DNA of 64,000 nt. It comes from Liolophura sinensis (taxonomy: Eukaryota > Mollusca > Polyplacophora > Chitonida > Chitonidae). Both the position numbers and the translations under genes were made by a program. Below the pieces are notes generated by a model, which was given only the letters and a program-made list of their open reading frames with translations, made no database searches and was not told the origin of the DNA. The stretch covers positions 24,317,788-24,381,787 of the forward strand of contig NC_088302.1 in NCBI RefSeq assembly GCF_032854445.1, given 5' to 3'. Positions 21,336-34,559 of this stretch are shown here, piece by piece (the first letter of the stretch is position 1; each line of letters opens with the position of its first letter).

Positions 21336-24291
21336 TTCATGACGAAAAAGATGCTACGAACAGTTTTTGTTTATCTTTCTGACATTGGGTCTTTGTAGTT
21401 TCTGAAAAAAATCACAACTTGTTAGAGTGCCTGTAAGCAATGGACTCAATCCCAGTGTAACAGGTCTGAACGATTTCTTTCCTTGAGCCGATGGTTTGTT
21501 TAATGATTCAAAACTTGCACCGATCATAAATATAATATCTACTACGTACATAGAAGATATTCAGTATTTTTTGTAAAAATGTTATCTGATGCCTAATTTT
21601 TTAGTTACATGATTTATTTATTGTCTGACATTTTGGTTTGGCGTGTCAGGATTACAATATATTCGTGCGTCTGCTCCCAGCGCATGTTTTTAGGTGATCC
21701 TCTCGGCTTTCCACACCCGGTTCCGATTTCGATGAATATCATGTGTATATTAAAGCCTGGCCGCATCTGTAGGGACAAGATCGATGGCCTGTCCCAATGG
21801 CATTGCCAGTGTCATATCAATATCCAAATTTGCCCTATCAATCTTATTTATAATTAACATTATTACTCATATAGTCATGGGAGGAAAGCTGCGAGCTTAT
21901 ACCGAATGTCAACACCGACTATGTCCAGAGAGCAGCGAAGGTCGTATCCATTACGGGAATAATTACAGCAGATTCTGGCCTTGTAAAAACATACGCCAAT
22001 TCACACTGGATTAGGTGTAAGTTAAAACCACCAACTGTAGACAATGGTCACCGGCATATCAATCACGTTCAAAGGAAACTGTGCACCAAGGTTGCCACGG
22101 TAAACACTTCCAACACCTGATCTAGCGATAGCAGCGCGAACTCGTGAATAGTCGTCGCTGGAAGACAACCATTGTTCATTTGATCAGTGCGCAGAATGGC
22201 GTTAATGGCTCTCACAATCTACCTGGCCACTGAGCTACTGGATAATGTCTTATGTTAGTCCGTATTAGAGAAAAGAGTCCATCGAGTGTCAGTTGTTTTA
22301 ACCCCACATCGATCTTGTGGGTAAAAGGTGCGTTTTCCGTAACAACAACAACTAAACTCAACACGGATGCCCAAGGGCTGATTTATTTAAATATTTATTC
22401 TGGCAAGTTCATATGGCGATAAGTAGCTGGAAATGGAAGTCTGTATGCGGGTGAACGATAGGCTGGTCACACATAGGCAGGCCTCAAGTAACCCTGACCG
22501 TGCTGAGACAACAAATCGAACGATGGTCAATTAGAGATATAAACTGGTTCCCCATAGAGATATGAAATAATGATAGGGTCCCAGAGCAAATAACGAAATC
22601 CCAGACAAACAAAAATCATTCGCGTAAACGCTGTTCTAAATACGTGAGCAACTTCGATGAAAAGAGGCCGTTTATAATGGACGGAAATGGTTGTACTCGC
22701 TCGGTGATTGTGTCCGATAACCGAGTAACAATCACCTTTGGAATGGAGCATGATGCACTATTATTTTCGCTTGTAAGCCGAAACAGGTCAGCACAAAAAA
22801 AAAGCACAACCATGCAAATTAATTTTAACGGGTCCAAACTGTTCTTTCATTGAAGAATTTTACTGCTAGCTGTAAATTCAAATAGAAACTATTGTGCATG
22901 GAAGACACGAGTGATGAACGAATTTCCAAGAAGTAAATAATTTCTTTCCTCAGTTCTGCATCTTGATAATTTAATTTGCTCCCACAGGGAAATTAAAGTC
23001 GTAGTTATCGAAATGTTCATCTTGACAGCGTCCTCTTGAACACAAGGAAATAAAGTACATCCTGTTCGAATATAGTACATTTTCTTTACGGGAATCCTCA
23101 TCTCCCCTCTCTTTAAACAACAATGAAATAGGTAAATGAAATTCATTTTCTTTTAGTCAATAACAATCATTGTTCAATACCGCATTAACCAACTGGAACC
23201 AAAAAGCTATAAGGTGAGAAATGTAATTTTTCAAAAAGACTTTTTTTTGCGGGGTTTCCAGCTTTAGCAAGCTATAAGTGCGTTTCAAAATCAAAGAGCA
23301 GTCCCTGACAAAGGACATTTCTGATTAATCTGTGTTGAAAGTGCATCATAATTAATTTCCAGGAAAAAAAAACATTGCACTGATTAAAGTATGCGTTGGG
23401 AAATTAAATTACCACAAAAATCTGGGCAGGTTTTCTCTAGTAAGCCTTTTAATGGGAAACATATTTTGCTACAAGTTTGCATTTAGATACGGCACATGGT
23501 ATGGTTGTTTTATTAACCGTTGAAACGGACTCATATGGGGTTGATGTTTGTTTTCGTTTGCTGGAATCTGCATTGGTTTGCGCCACCAGTTTGTTGATTC
23601 AAAAGTAAAACTAACTTTATTTTACCACATTTCTCAGGTATTTCAGGTGGACATTTAATAATAACAGGCTCTTGATATAGCTCTGGATATTGTTAGTGTG
23701 CACGTTGTTGCTAATGATCATTGTACAATCTAGGCATCGTAACCTAGGCATTTGTATATCAGTCTTCAACTATAATGGGCAACCCAGATAAATAAATCGC
23801 GCCACCAATTCTAAAGCAACGTTCAACACAAACAACCAAATAACTAAGAATCACCTAAAGTAAAAAAATTAGACATTCAACAGTTTTTACTTGGGCGGCA
23901 AAAACGCAAGGAATGTTGTAAGAGCGTCAGTGTAATCAGTATAGAAATCGTGTACCAGGTTTCGAATATGGCAATAATACTGTCAGAATTGCTTCATTAA
24001 CACCATCCCAGAGTTAATCCAGATAATGACAGGTCTCTAAAGCGGTAAATTACTGGTCAGAAAATTGCATCATAGAACTTAGTGTTGGTTATTGGAGTTC
24101 ACCTGTTATTTACGATTAGATCGATGAATCGATCGAATCTCAAAGATTTGGTAATGATTTTCTGTATACCAATGCTTAACATGTCTTTCCCGGTGCATTG
24201 AGTTGAAAATTATGTACTGTAGCTCGGGTCGTTAATGTAAAATATATGTCACAAAGAAGATAAGAGAAATTAAGTGTTTCAAGCCATTGTG
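21336..24291. other. Unique non-coding sequence
   Basis: Nearly 3 kb with no gene, SINE or tandem array recognised. Open frames up to 85 residues occur on both strands without family resemblance. Confidence 0.45.
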
Positions 24292-24745
24292 CTCGGGGAC
24301 GTGTTCGTTGCTACTTTTTAAAGCATATACATGAACAGTCGGAGTAAATCCTTGACTGAGGTCAATTGACAAGAGGTCGAATTTCACCGGTAATGGGTAT
24401 TACAATTTGGCAAGAATTACAATGTCGCCACTGCTCTGCTTTTACTCTGAATGCTGTAGGTTTTTGCACTGTTTTTCGGCATAATCCATAGAATTCTGTC
24501 AGTGTACTAAGAATTTCATGGGCCCTTTGCATTGTTGTAATTGTTTTCACCTGACTCCAGTTAAGCCGTGGTGCTATAGGGACTCTACGTTGGTATTGTT
24601 TAAGCGTATAGAGGAACAGTCGGAGAAAAACTAAGGTATTCTGACAAGATGGTTTATTCCACCGGTAATACGTGTGACCATTTACCAGCTATAGCAATGT
24701 CCTCGCTGCTCCGGATTTACTCTCTATGCTGTAAGTTCCTTGTAT
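24292..24745. repeat. Diverged local direct duplication (two ~175-bp copies)
   Basis: 24292-24480 and 24580-24745 share, in order, AGGAACAGTCGGAG/TGAACAGTCGGAG, GACAAGA, TTCACCGGTAAT / TCCACCGGTAAT, AATGTCGCCACTGCTC / AATGTCCTCGCTGCTC, TTTACTCTGAATGCTGTAGG / TTTACTCTCTATGCTGTAAG. No open frame is conserved between them. Confidence 0.7.
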
Positions 24746-25385
24746 CTGATTGAAATAGCCAGATAAATCTTTTCCTTATTCACACTACCCCACTTATATC
24801 ACTAGAAAGAAAATATACTGTTGGAAAAGCGAGTTTGCCAAATCTCTGACACTTCACTATTGAATCAAGACTTCTCTGGAGGAAACACTTGTTAGAGGCC
24901 AATTTGTCAGACACATGGAGTAGAATGATTGTGTTCAGAAATCTCTAATCAGTCTAAAACAGGTGCAAAGTTTAGCACTCCATCTGCACCAACCTTTGAT
25001 GTCGAGGCTGAGATAAATATAAGTTATAAATACATCATAGTTTTAACCTAAGAAAAAAGTTAGATAACACACTACATTAACAGCTTAGCGTTTTTAATTT
25101 TGACTGTCTACTGGTTTTAATGAGCACAATCATCATCTCTCATTTTTTTTCTAGAAATCCAGGTCATTCGTTTCAGCTTTATGTAGATGATAGGTCGTTG
25201 CCCAACGAGGCCGCGTGGTGGAGTTCAACTCCCTTTAGTCACAGTACGGCTTTACGTCAGGAAGTATGTCATGTTCTTGGCGTTGGGAAGCTCAAGGATA
25301 GTGGGATTACTGGTAAGACAGTGGTTCATTGGTCAGCTTGTTTAGAAAAACTTAACAATTTTTAGTTAGATAAGGCGAGAGTCAT
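24746..25385. other. Unique non-coding sequence
   Basis: No element recognised. An 81-residue open frame at 25120-25365 has no recognisable domain. Confidence 0.45.
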
Positions 25386-25640
25386 TAGCTGTATGTATAT
25401 GTACTGTGTCTTCTTGTAGAGGAGTCCATGTCGCCAAAGTGCTGCTGCCACTGAGTTATCATTCCGAAGACACCAGATATGATACCTCACTCAGTAACAT
25501 TATACTGAAACCGGGACAACTAGTTCATTTTCCTCGCTCTTACCTCTCACTGCTTATCGCCGAGAAATGCAGCTACTAGTACCATTTTTGAAGTCTGGTA
25601 TGACCCAACGGGTGTTATTTCAGATCGAGGCGACTTTGAG
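25386..25640 (-). mobile_element. SINE family C, second copy
   Basis: GTACTGTGTCTTCTTGTAGA, CCATGTCGCCAAAGTGCTGC, ATACCTCACTCAGTAAC, TCGCTCTTACCTCTCACTGC and GGTATGACCCAACGG run parallel to 6890-7110. Tail and head ends are degraded. The short GATCGTTAAACCACTAGCAT with CATTCATTC at 25765-25800 may be the tail of another element. Confidence 0.7.
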
Positions 25641-25904
25641 GCAGACGGTCACCGAAGCGGTCACTTGTGGAATCAGTGGAGAGGCTATAAATCCAGGACG
25701 GATTAGCAGAAAATACCCTGAACTCCCGACATAAAAAAGACTTCTTAACTGAAGATACTTTCCTACCACAGATCGTTAAACCACTAGCATTCATTCATTC
25801 CTACTTCAGACTGTAGTTGATGTACCAATTAGATTAGTTGCAAATTTAAATGTAGAACTTCCTGCCAATTCAAAGCCTGAAATTTAACCCCATCTCGCGT
25901 GTGT

Positions 25905-26228
25905 CACGTTATTAACCACGCCCTGAGCAACGTCCTGAGCCACGCCATGAGTCACGTCATGAGTCAATCCATGGGCCATGCCCTGAACCACGTCCTCAGC
26001 CACGCCATGAGTCATGCCATGAGCCACGTCCTGAGCCACGTCATGAGCCACGTCATGAGCCACGTCATGAGCCACGTCATGAGTCACTCCATGAGCCACG
26101 TCCTGAGTCACATCCTGAGTCACGCCATGAGTCACATCCTGAGTCACGTCCTGAGTCACATCCTGAGTCACACCATGAGCCACGTTCTGAGCCACTACAT
26201 GAGCCACGTCCTAGGCGACGTCATGCTC
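25905..26228. repeat. 12-bp minisatellite, 27 units in perfect phase
   Basis: Units of the form CACGTCATGAGC, with variants CACGCCATGAGT, CACATCCTGAGT and CACGTCCTGAGC. No insertion or deletion is seen over 324 bases. The period is a multiple of three, so one frame on each strand is open throughout: four-residue blocks HVMS/HVLS forward, and (A/T)(H/Q)(D/G)V in reverse. Variation is mostly C/T or A/C at fixed positions. Confidence 0.96.
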
Positions 26229-29200
26229 TATTACAATATAAAAGGTATATCAAGTCTAACATTATAGTCAACGTTTCTTTCCAAGAAGTGTGCAACGTAC
26301 TGAATAACGGAATGATTGTAAGTATGTTAGTATGGCACCGTCATAAGTAAAAGATTCCTGATAATATTGCCAAGAAAACATTAAACCCGGCACAGACGAA
26401 TGGGAAATCAAATATTAAGGTCGAGTTAGATAGAAGAGCCCTAAGGGTAGTTTAGCTGCAAACTGTTTTCCATTCTGTATGATTTAGAAGATATCGCTTT
26501 GTGTAATTTTGCTCTACTTTTTATGATATTCTCCGCCAAAAGAAGTGCAGGTGGTGTTTAAAAATACCATAGCTTGAAGGGCCACCGATACAAGACATGG
26601 TACAATTGGAACAGTTGGCCTTTGGATTATGGTTTAACGTCACGTCGGCAATATTTCAGTCATATCGTGGTGAAAATGAGCCTTTGGATCAAAAACCTGT
26701 TCTGTAGGTATTCTACCTAAATTTGGTTCCTAAACAACACTGAAGGTTGTTGTAAAACAGCACAGTGCCTACTTCAGCACAGAATTGAGAGAAGCATATT
26801 CGGCCAATCTATTTTCGACATGTCTCAGACGAAAAACCAACGTATAGACAGGTACATGGGTGCCGTCTGGTTTCTTCAAGCATTGCGTGCCGTTAGACAT
26901 GTTAACCGTAGTCGGAAGAGGCCAGAGCCGGTGGCGTATTTTAAGGAGAGTACATATCGTGTGGAGAGCAAGCAGCACGCAGGGTTCAAACCGGTGAGCA
27001 CAAAAAGCAAACAAACAGTGCCCTAAAGAAGGATACATGATCGGAACTGACATTAGATTTACCATCTCCTGGTCATTACTCCAGGCCAGAGGGGCCTCTG
27101 GACCTTACTCGGGACAAGCAATCCACTTACGCCCTCACCCAACCGTGGCATCTACTTTGGAAGGCAAACTTGGGAACGTGACAGTTGGAGTGGGGATGGT
27201 CTCTTGCCAACAACCCAGATTAGAAACAGATCTGAGTCGGTTCTAACAGCGGTAGATAGCTTTCAAAATCGAGGGATTTATCCGGAAGCCTAAGCCGAGA
27301 ATTGCTGGAAGTATTAGGCAGTTTGCTTTCGCCGACTTCTACGTTGCTAAATGCCCAGCTATCAAGGAGGAATTCGTTAAACTCCGTCCTGCCTTTACCA
27401 AAGCAATCCAAAGCTATAAATTACATGCACTGAAATGTCACACTTTCCAGTGCAAGCATGTTCATAGACACTTAAGTAATGTATAAGCACGACAGCATGG
27501 CCGCAAAACACCACAGAAAAGTATGCTTTTACTGCCATTTTGAATCCCTTTGCGTTAGTTTTCCATCTACCTCTAATTACACATGCTATAAAGTATACCT
27601 TTGTTCCTGTTTTCAGGATCTTACCGTTAGAGATCAATTTCATCTAACCAGGGCAATTTCCCACAATGCGTCATTTGCATTTTTATGAGCTCTTTAATTT
27701 CATCATGCACCAAAAACAGCTTCAAGGCCTTGTTCAAAAGTGTATTCACATTTAAGGCCAGTATTAACTTAAGGCAGGTAGGTGGTGTAAAATGCAACTG
27801 GTATTAAGATTTAACCGTGGCTTAACTTTAACTACTCTTTAGAATCACCGGCCCCAGATGTGTAAAGGTTAGATTTTATGAGAGCTGAACACCTATAGTT
27901 AAAAAAACTTTTATATTGACTGTGAAGATTCAGTGCTATACATTCCATACTTATGCTTGTGGGGTTGAAAGAAGGTGGGGGTGATGGGCGATGGGGCAGG
28001 ATTTGAACAGGCTGTTGTGGTTGACCTCCTCAAGGCGCTAAGGTGTGTTTAGCGGAAGGTGTGTTTAGCGGAAACTGTGTGTTTTTTTGTTTCACGTCAA
28101 AGGCACAAGCAAAATTTTCTGAGATATTTAAAGGCAGTTCACAAAACTTGTTCCAACGCGTACTTCTTTTTTTATGCATTTAACTTACTTGTGTTGTATT
28201 AGAATGAAAATTTTACCATTTAAGGCTCATAGTCTGTCTCAGCTTTCAGTACACTCTAAAACAGCTGGGTTCTGCAAATTTATTTATGCAAGATTTATGA
28301 TATACGGGATCACGTTATATTGTCGACTTTCTTTGTCTCTTAATGCTGTCTTAATTCTTTTGTGGACTTTTTTTGTCTCTTAATGCTGTCGTTATACCAG
28401 GTGGACCACAAACTGTCAGTCAAATTTAAACTGGTATTTTCACATGTGAGCATACTGATTTAGCAACACAGCTCTGATATTTTTAAAAAAGATAATAATA
28501 AACACACACAATAAAGAGTTACAAAAATAAAACGATATATTGTCAGTGTATTATGGTTTCATTTGAGTTTAGAAAGCAAAACGTATCCAGTCTAGTCTGT
28601 GACAGTCTTAATATTGAAGGCAAGAGTCACTAGGCATTGGGTTGTATGTTAGAAAGGCACAAACGGTTTGATTTACACTGACGTACAGTGTTTTTATAAG
28701 TAAATGACAAAGGTTTGCAGATGTTGTCTGTACCATATGGTGGTACTTTATGCTTAGTCACCCCAATAAATGACTCAATGACACCTATACTATCGAGTCT
28801 GACAACTATTGACTATTTCTAAAGTCTAACCATTTGGCTTACATGTAAAATCTATGGACGTTAATAAAACACATTGTAGACAATTTTAACGCAATGTATG
28901 AGTTCTTTTTCATAACTTACTTTGTGGTTTGAAAGTTATTTACATTCAACTGACATTTCCTAAAAAAAAACAGATTTGTGGAATTCTAACAACACTTGCA
29001 AATTTGGTACAAAGCGCACTTTTGTTTGCAAACTGATGTGCTTGTGTGGAACTCCCCGACATTTGATGTAATGTTAACGAAATATATCAAGTTGCTACAT
29101 ATTAATTTTCGAAAAAAGTATTTTAACAAACTAATACGGGTACATTTATTTAGCATTCAATGGCAACACAATGATGCAAATATGGTTTTATGAAGATTTA

Positions 29201-29863
29201 AACCATTATAACGAGGATACATATAGTCACATTGTTCACCAAATACAAATATCTCCAAGCGCTGTATTAATTTTACAATACGTCACTGTTTGTATAAAAA
29301 TATGTTCGTCAAGCAATGAGGCAGTTCACAAACACCGCAGCTTAACGGCAGTGAATGAACTGATGTATTTTTTACATAGCTTGGAATGGGACTTGTGTTG
29401 AAGATAAATGTTGAGCGATCACGTCCATTGCTTATGGGAAACGTGGGCTGAATTTTTAGGTGGGGTCTTCGAACTTTGAAAGGAGATACATTATATGTGA
29501 CCAATATAATGTTAAAGGCGTCATTAAACTGTAATTTGCCCTTTTCCATGGTGTTCTTGTTAATGAGGAGCAATTCCCACCTAAAGCACTGCGGGTCCAA
29601 GCTGTTTATTATGTAGCATTTCCGCCTTTTTGATGACGATTTGTCTGCAAATTGGTTACATAGTATTCATGTATGATAACACAGTAATGGTCAATTCGGC
29701 TCAGAGCCGAGTCACAAATGTGCGGGAAAAGATACCCGATTGGACGGTGATGTCTCGGGTCTGTGTTCCGACAGTGTTAGCTGTGTCGGTTTGTCAGCTA
29801 CCTGACAAAGATCGGTGGTTTACTCCGGCTTTCAAGACTTGATTATCGTGATAAAAGGTAAAC
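26229..29863. other. Mostly unique non-coding sequence
   Basis: TTATGGTTTAACGTCACGTC with ATATTTCAGTCATATCG (26628-26675) is a tail fragment of SINE families B/C. A 42-bp direct duplication, TTTGTCTCTTAATGCTGTC, occurs at 28321-28395, and an 18-bp one, AAGGTGTGTTTAGCGGAA, at 28040-28076. No exon recognised. Confidence 0.45.
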
Positions 29864-29890
29864 TTATTTACCGTAATTTACGGTAAATAA
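29864..29890. repeat. Perfect 13-bp-arm palindrome
   Basis: TTATTTACCGTAA and TTACGGTAAATAA flank a single T. A near-perfect dyad of 27 bases is rare by chance, and its role is unknown. No adjacent gene was found. Confidence 0.85.
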
Positions 29891-31571
29891 CATAACATTT
29901 CGCGATAAGTTGACTAAGTTACGCATTTTTGCCTGATTCTAAGAGTTCTATTGATCTTACAAAGATGTTTTGAGACTTAGTTGCAAGGTAGGACGATATC
30001 CTACCAGACACATTTTAGAACTCTTATTTTAGGACAGTTATTTGCAACTAAAAATGCACTTTTGGGAGAAATGCTAGGTCATTTACCACAAGAGAAACAT
30101 TCTTGAACACGCCTTCGAATACCAATCAAACAAATAAATAGATAGTATCTAGAACAGTTTTTCGTCAATACTTGACGTACACCGAACACACGCACACAAC
30201 CACACAAGCATGTACAGGAACAGTAACTCCTGAACAAGCCATACTTTGATGGCAGTTTGTCAATAATCTAGTCAGATATACGGACTGTTGTCTGCCTCTT
30301 GCTGTCCAAAAGTATGTAAGGCAGCATTGTTATGAATATCCGTGAGCACTGGGAACAGCGGCTTGCAAAGTTTATCGATTTGTTCTGTGTCCATGCCTTT
30401 ATCTTCTTATTCATTATAACAGACGGGAAATTTACTGTGATTTGACGGTCATGAACCCTTTCCTCTGGCAATGTACCTTCCAAAGCACGAACTCGTTCCT
30501 TGCCCAAGCCAACCTAGTCCCTGCCAGTTTGAGTCAGTAATGTAAGCCAGGTTGGTGCAATCTGTCGTAGCTGATCCAGGCATTTATTTCAGGTTAATGC
30601 TATATGAGTGCTCACGGCACGTTCATGATCTCAATGGAAAGTCGTTGTGTTCAACCAAGGCGGTCTCGTGTTCGAATCCAGTTCTCGCACACTTAAGTTT
30701 TGAGGCCTGTATCCTAATAAACCTGGTTGTTTCCTCCATGCTACACTCGTTTATATTTACCCATATCTCTTACCAAAAATTACATTCGTAAGTAACTCTG
30801 CAACCAAATCAGCTAAGGCGAATTCTACAAAGAAATTCTTTATCAAGTCGAAATTTAAAATCGCTATACACGCAGAGAAATCCGTCTGTCTTTATCCCAG
30901 CCTACATGTAGACAACGTACAACATTCGGTTAACATCTGTGCATTGAATCAGTGATCGAGTGCTTTTGTGAAAGTCCATTCATCGAAGCAACCAGCTGTG
31001 TAATCGTTGATCAATCTCGTTAGTAAATCAGTCAGCCACTGGTACTAATGTAGACCATCGCGAGGCAAGAGTGTGGATTGTCCGCCATCTTGATAACCAA
31101 TCCCCATCTACATACTTGCGTGCAGTCGTTTGATCTATCTCCTCTAGGCTACGTTTTAGATTATAGCCATCGAGTACATCAAGATATGGTTGTGTATCAT
31201 AGACAATCGGAAATAATGATAAATAATGTCTGCTTTGAATGATGCATTCATAGAACAAATTCAACAGGTTCTTTTGTCAACACGTATATTTTCGAGAGAA
31301 TAACAGGGAGTAGATAAACACAAGGGATTCTAATCTGACGTATCGGTGCTGCTGGCGCAAAGTCAGATGGGAATCGTGTATCGGTATGGACCGGGTGTCT
31401 CTGATGATAACACACGTGTTATCAGTATGGAACAGTATGCTGATAATCCTGACACTGGCAGACAACGATGAAGAGAATCCATCACCCTGTATTTTATCTT
31501 CCTCATATGTTATTTACGCCCCCTTTTTGTCACATCGTGTTTTGTTGTGTTCTTATTTTCAAAATGACCTC
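29891..31571. other. Mostly unique non-coding sequence
   Basis: A possible tRNA-derived remnant near 30640-30680 has a B-box-like GTGTTCGAATCC, but no A box could be placed. No other feature. Confidence 0.4.
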
Positions 31572-31690
31572 ATGATGGTCACCGGTGTGTAAGTGAAATA
31601 TTCTTGAGTACTTGAGTAATAAATAAACAAATAAACAAACAAACAAACAAAGAAACAAATAAATAAATAAATATATAAATAAATAAATAT
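31572..31690 (+). mobile_element. SINE family A tail fragment with long AAAT/AAAC tail
   Basis: GTAAGTGAAATATTCTTGAG followed by TACTTGAGTAATAAATAAAC and about 70 bases of AAAC/AAAT repeats. Only the 3' end of the element is present. Confidence 0.75.
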
Positions 31691-32139
31691 TTTCAAAATA
31701 TTAGAACTGACTCAAAGTAATTGGCAGAGGATATTAAAGTTAAAAAAAATTACAACAACACAGAATTAGGTTCGCTGCCAGCAAAGCGCACTGTAACCGG
31801 CTGTACATACCTTGCTCATTGCACGTGCCATGTGAACCCGAATCTATCAATCCGCTGATGCCTAGCTCATGAAAGGAACACTTCTGATTTTATAGCTTTA
31901 AACCTAATTTTTGGTGTTTGCCAGGTATTTAGTGGATGTTGTTTGAGGCTTTTTATCTAAACCATGTACAGATTTTGTTGTATTTCACATTCGTTTTGAA
32001 TCATTCTTAACCCCGGCCTTGTACAACGAAGTGAAGGATTAGCCTTACTCGCTGGCCGTAGTGCCTTGGTGGTAATAACCGGTCCACGAGGCTCGTGTGC
32101 CAGCCATTCATCAGCAGGGCGTGTAAATCTGTGCGTGAA

Positions 32140-32302
32140 CTGTAGAAAAGTTCGTCAGCACCTTGCAAAAGGGAGGTCGTTTATCCCGGTTTTATGTTTT
32201 TCTCCATCCGTAATGCTGACCGGCAGCGTATAAGTGCAAAATTCTTGAGAACTGCGTAAAAACTGAGATAAATAAATAAATAAATAAATAAATAAAACAT
32301 AC
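32140..32302 (+). mobile_element. SINE, variant of family A (A')
   Basis: GAAAAGTTCGTCAGCACCTT, CCCGGTTTTATGTTTTTCTC, CATCCGTAATGCTGACC, GTATAAGTGCAAAATTCTTG, then seven AAAT repeats. GTTCGTCAGC is shared with the copy at 45.95 kb but not with standard family A, so these two may form a subfamily. Sequence upstream to about 32020 might be its head, but tRNA boxes were not clear. Confidence 0.72.
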
Positions 32303-34559
32303 CCGCGAGGAATCGATCCCACCACGCTGTTGTAAAGAATTTAGGTCCATTTACTCTCAGTTATTTACAGCTCAAAGCTGCCTATCTGAAGTAACATGTT
32401 TGCGTTCCTACGGTTTTCAAAAGCTTCAAGGCAGTCTAGGATAACCCCGTATTTTATCGCCTTCAATTAAAGCAAGTCATATCAAAGGCTTTCATTGCAT
32501 TTCTGTGGCTTCGATAATATGCTACGTGTTTCATGCCTCAATTTAGATCTCGGAGAAAATGTTTCGAAGGGATTACCGGTTGACGTTTTTAATTACGTAC
32601 AATGGGCATCATTAGATTAGGAATGCATTTGTCATTAGTATCTTTTTCTGGTGAAAGGACAGTTTTTCACCCAGAGCTAATCGAAATGTTACGAGGCCAT
32701 TCCAGCTATAGTGCTTTGTAATTTGACGGTTACTTAAACATGACCAAGGCCGCGGAACCCAAGGGACACGTGTCTGAAGTTGGAAGTTTAGCCCGAGCAT
32801 TGAGATTCATTGTCGTTCCAAGTACGCATTATCGCCAACCCACAAATCTACGTGAAATGAGTTTTCCAAAAAGAGGACTAACTCTTTGACTTTGAACCTG
32901 AAGTTTGCCACGGACATCCCGGGGTGAGGTGATTTTCTACTCACCCTGTTAGGATCACTTCATCCATAAAGTATATACATGTAAGTCAAAGCGTCATAAT
33001 AGACATTTGTATGTCAATCGTTAACCATAGTCGAATAATAATATTAATAATAATAGGTCAATAACATGGTACCTCCAACGAATTAGACGAATACTGCTCA
33101 AAGTAGCCGCACTTAAAATCTAGCCACACGTCGTGATTCTCGGTGAGGTCATTTTTTTTTGATGAAAAAAAAAATCATAAGCTAACAGTGGCGGCTTGCT
33201 GTACAGCAATGCAATAATGCAGTTTGTGTGGCGTGAAAATCACGGGATATTTCCACGGCGGACAAACATTCACTAACCACCGAACGACATTTATTCAGGC
33301 AATAGCTATTTGGTCAAGCAGCCTTTCGCCAGAATGTCTGGCAAGTCGGCAGTTAACGTCCATGTTTAATGATGGCGCATGTAATTCTTGTTCCTTGATG
33401 GGGGAATCGCGTGCTTGGAATCTGCCAGCATGATGCCGTTCGTCAGCGGTTAATTTCCAAGGACTCGGCCAAGGTAGCATGGGTTTGTTGAAGTTAAACC
33501 CTGATGTACAGGCCCTTAGCTCCCAAAGACCTACAAAAACCAACGACATACATTTCGGCAAGCAGGTCTGCGATGGGATCAAGACGTCCCCCAAGCCTTT
33601 CTGACACTGACGAATGACCTTGTCTACGACCTTTGTCTTGGTTAACGCCCGGAGCCTTAGTCCACTGATTGGATGCTTATCTTTGACTCCTGTCGTGGCC
33701 TATTGTAAATCCGGGCGGTAATTATACTGGACACTGGACCGGATACGACACACGTGCAACCGGAATTATCCGGACATTAGTACTTACGAGCGGCACTGGA
33801 CTGTCATTCTTCGCTGAATTTGTGTGATTGTCTACCGCTAATTACGGAGATCTGCATTTGGTGATGAGGGGAGGGGGTTGTGGGTGTTTGAGGATGGTGG
33901 CATAGATGGCTATATCTGTCATGTCCAATTCGGTACCTTCAGTATTCGATGGTCGGCTTAACTCTGAACACTATTGTTCATGTCGTACGTGAAGGATCAT
34001 CCATTTCTATTCACTTCCCTTTGAACAGACACATAAGATGTCTTCTTACAAGCTACATGCACACGGTTCTTTAGACATGTGAATTCGGCACAGATGTAAT
34101 GAAGTTAGAAAAACGGTCAGACTTGTTTTCAATAGATATAACCTTTACAGGCTACCTTTGTCTTCAATGAAAATGAAGTGCACGAAAAATAGGCAATGTG
34201 TTAAAGAATTTCCAGGATTCAACTATAACATCCTGCCACTTGTTTCTAATCACCTGAGCAGTATGTATACCGAAAGGCACACTGATGCATGTATAATTAT
34301 GCATTTCATATGTATCTGTGTTTTCAAAAACATTCTCATGGGGAGAATCGATGGATTCGTTGTCCAATCAGTCTAGTTGCCTTACCAATCTTGAAGAAGT
34401 GAGAAATTCTAGCCTACGGCGTAATACGCCAATTTACTATAGTAAATAAGGAAACAAACATTTTAAAATTAGGCTTTGGTTTTACACAAACCTTCTCTAT
34501 CTAATCCAGATGACCTTTGTATAAACGTAAGGGAGTTTAAGAAAAGTTGGAATTTCTGA
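32303..34559. other. Unique non-coding sequence
   Basis: No gene or element recognised. An (AAT)n-like run lies near 33035-33055 and a poly-T/poly-A inverted run at 33149-33175. Confidence 0.45.

Noticed and set aside
26769-27065. 98-residue minus-strand frame and B-box-like CAGGGTTCAAACCGG nearby
   Set aside because: The frame has no domain. The B box lacks a matching A box and body, so no SINE call could be supported.
33149-33175. Poly-T followed by poly-A as a hairpin terminator-like signal
   Set aside because: Simple homopolymer runs. Bacterial-type terminators are not relevant in this genome.
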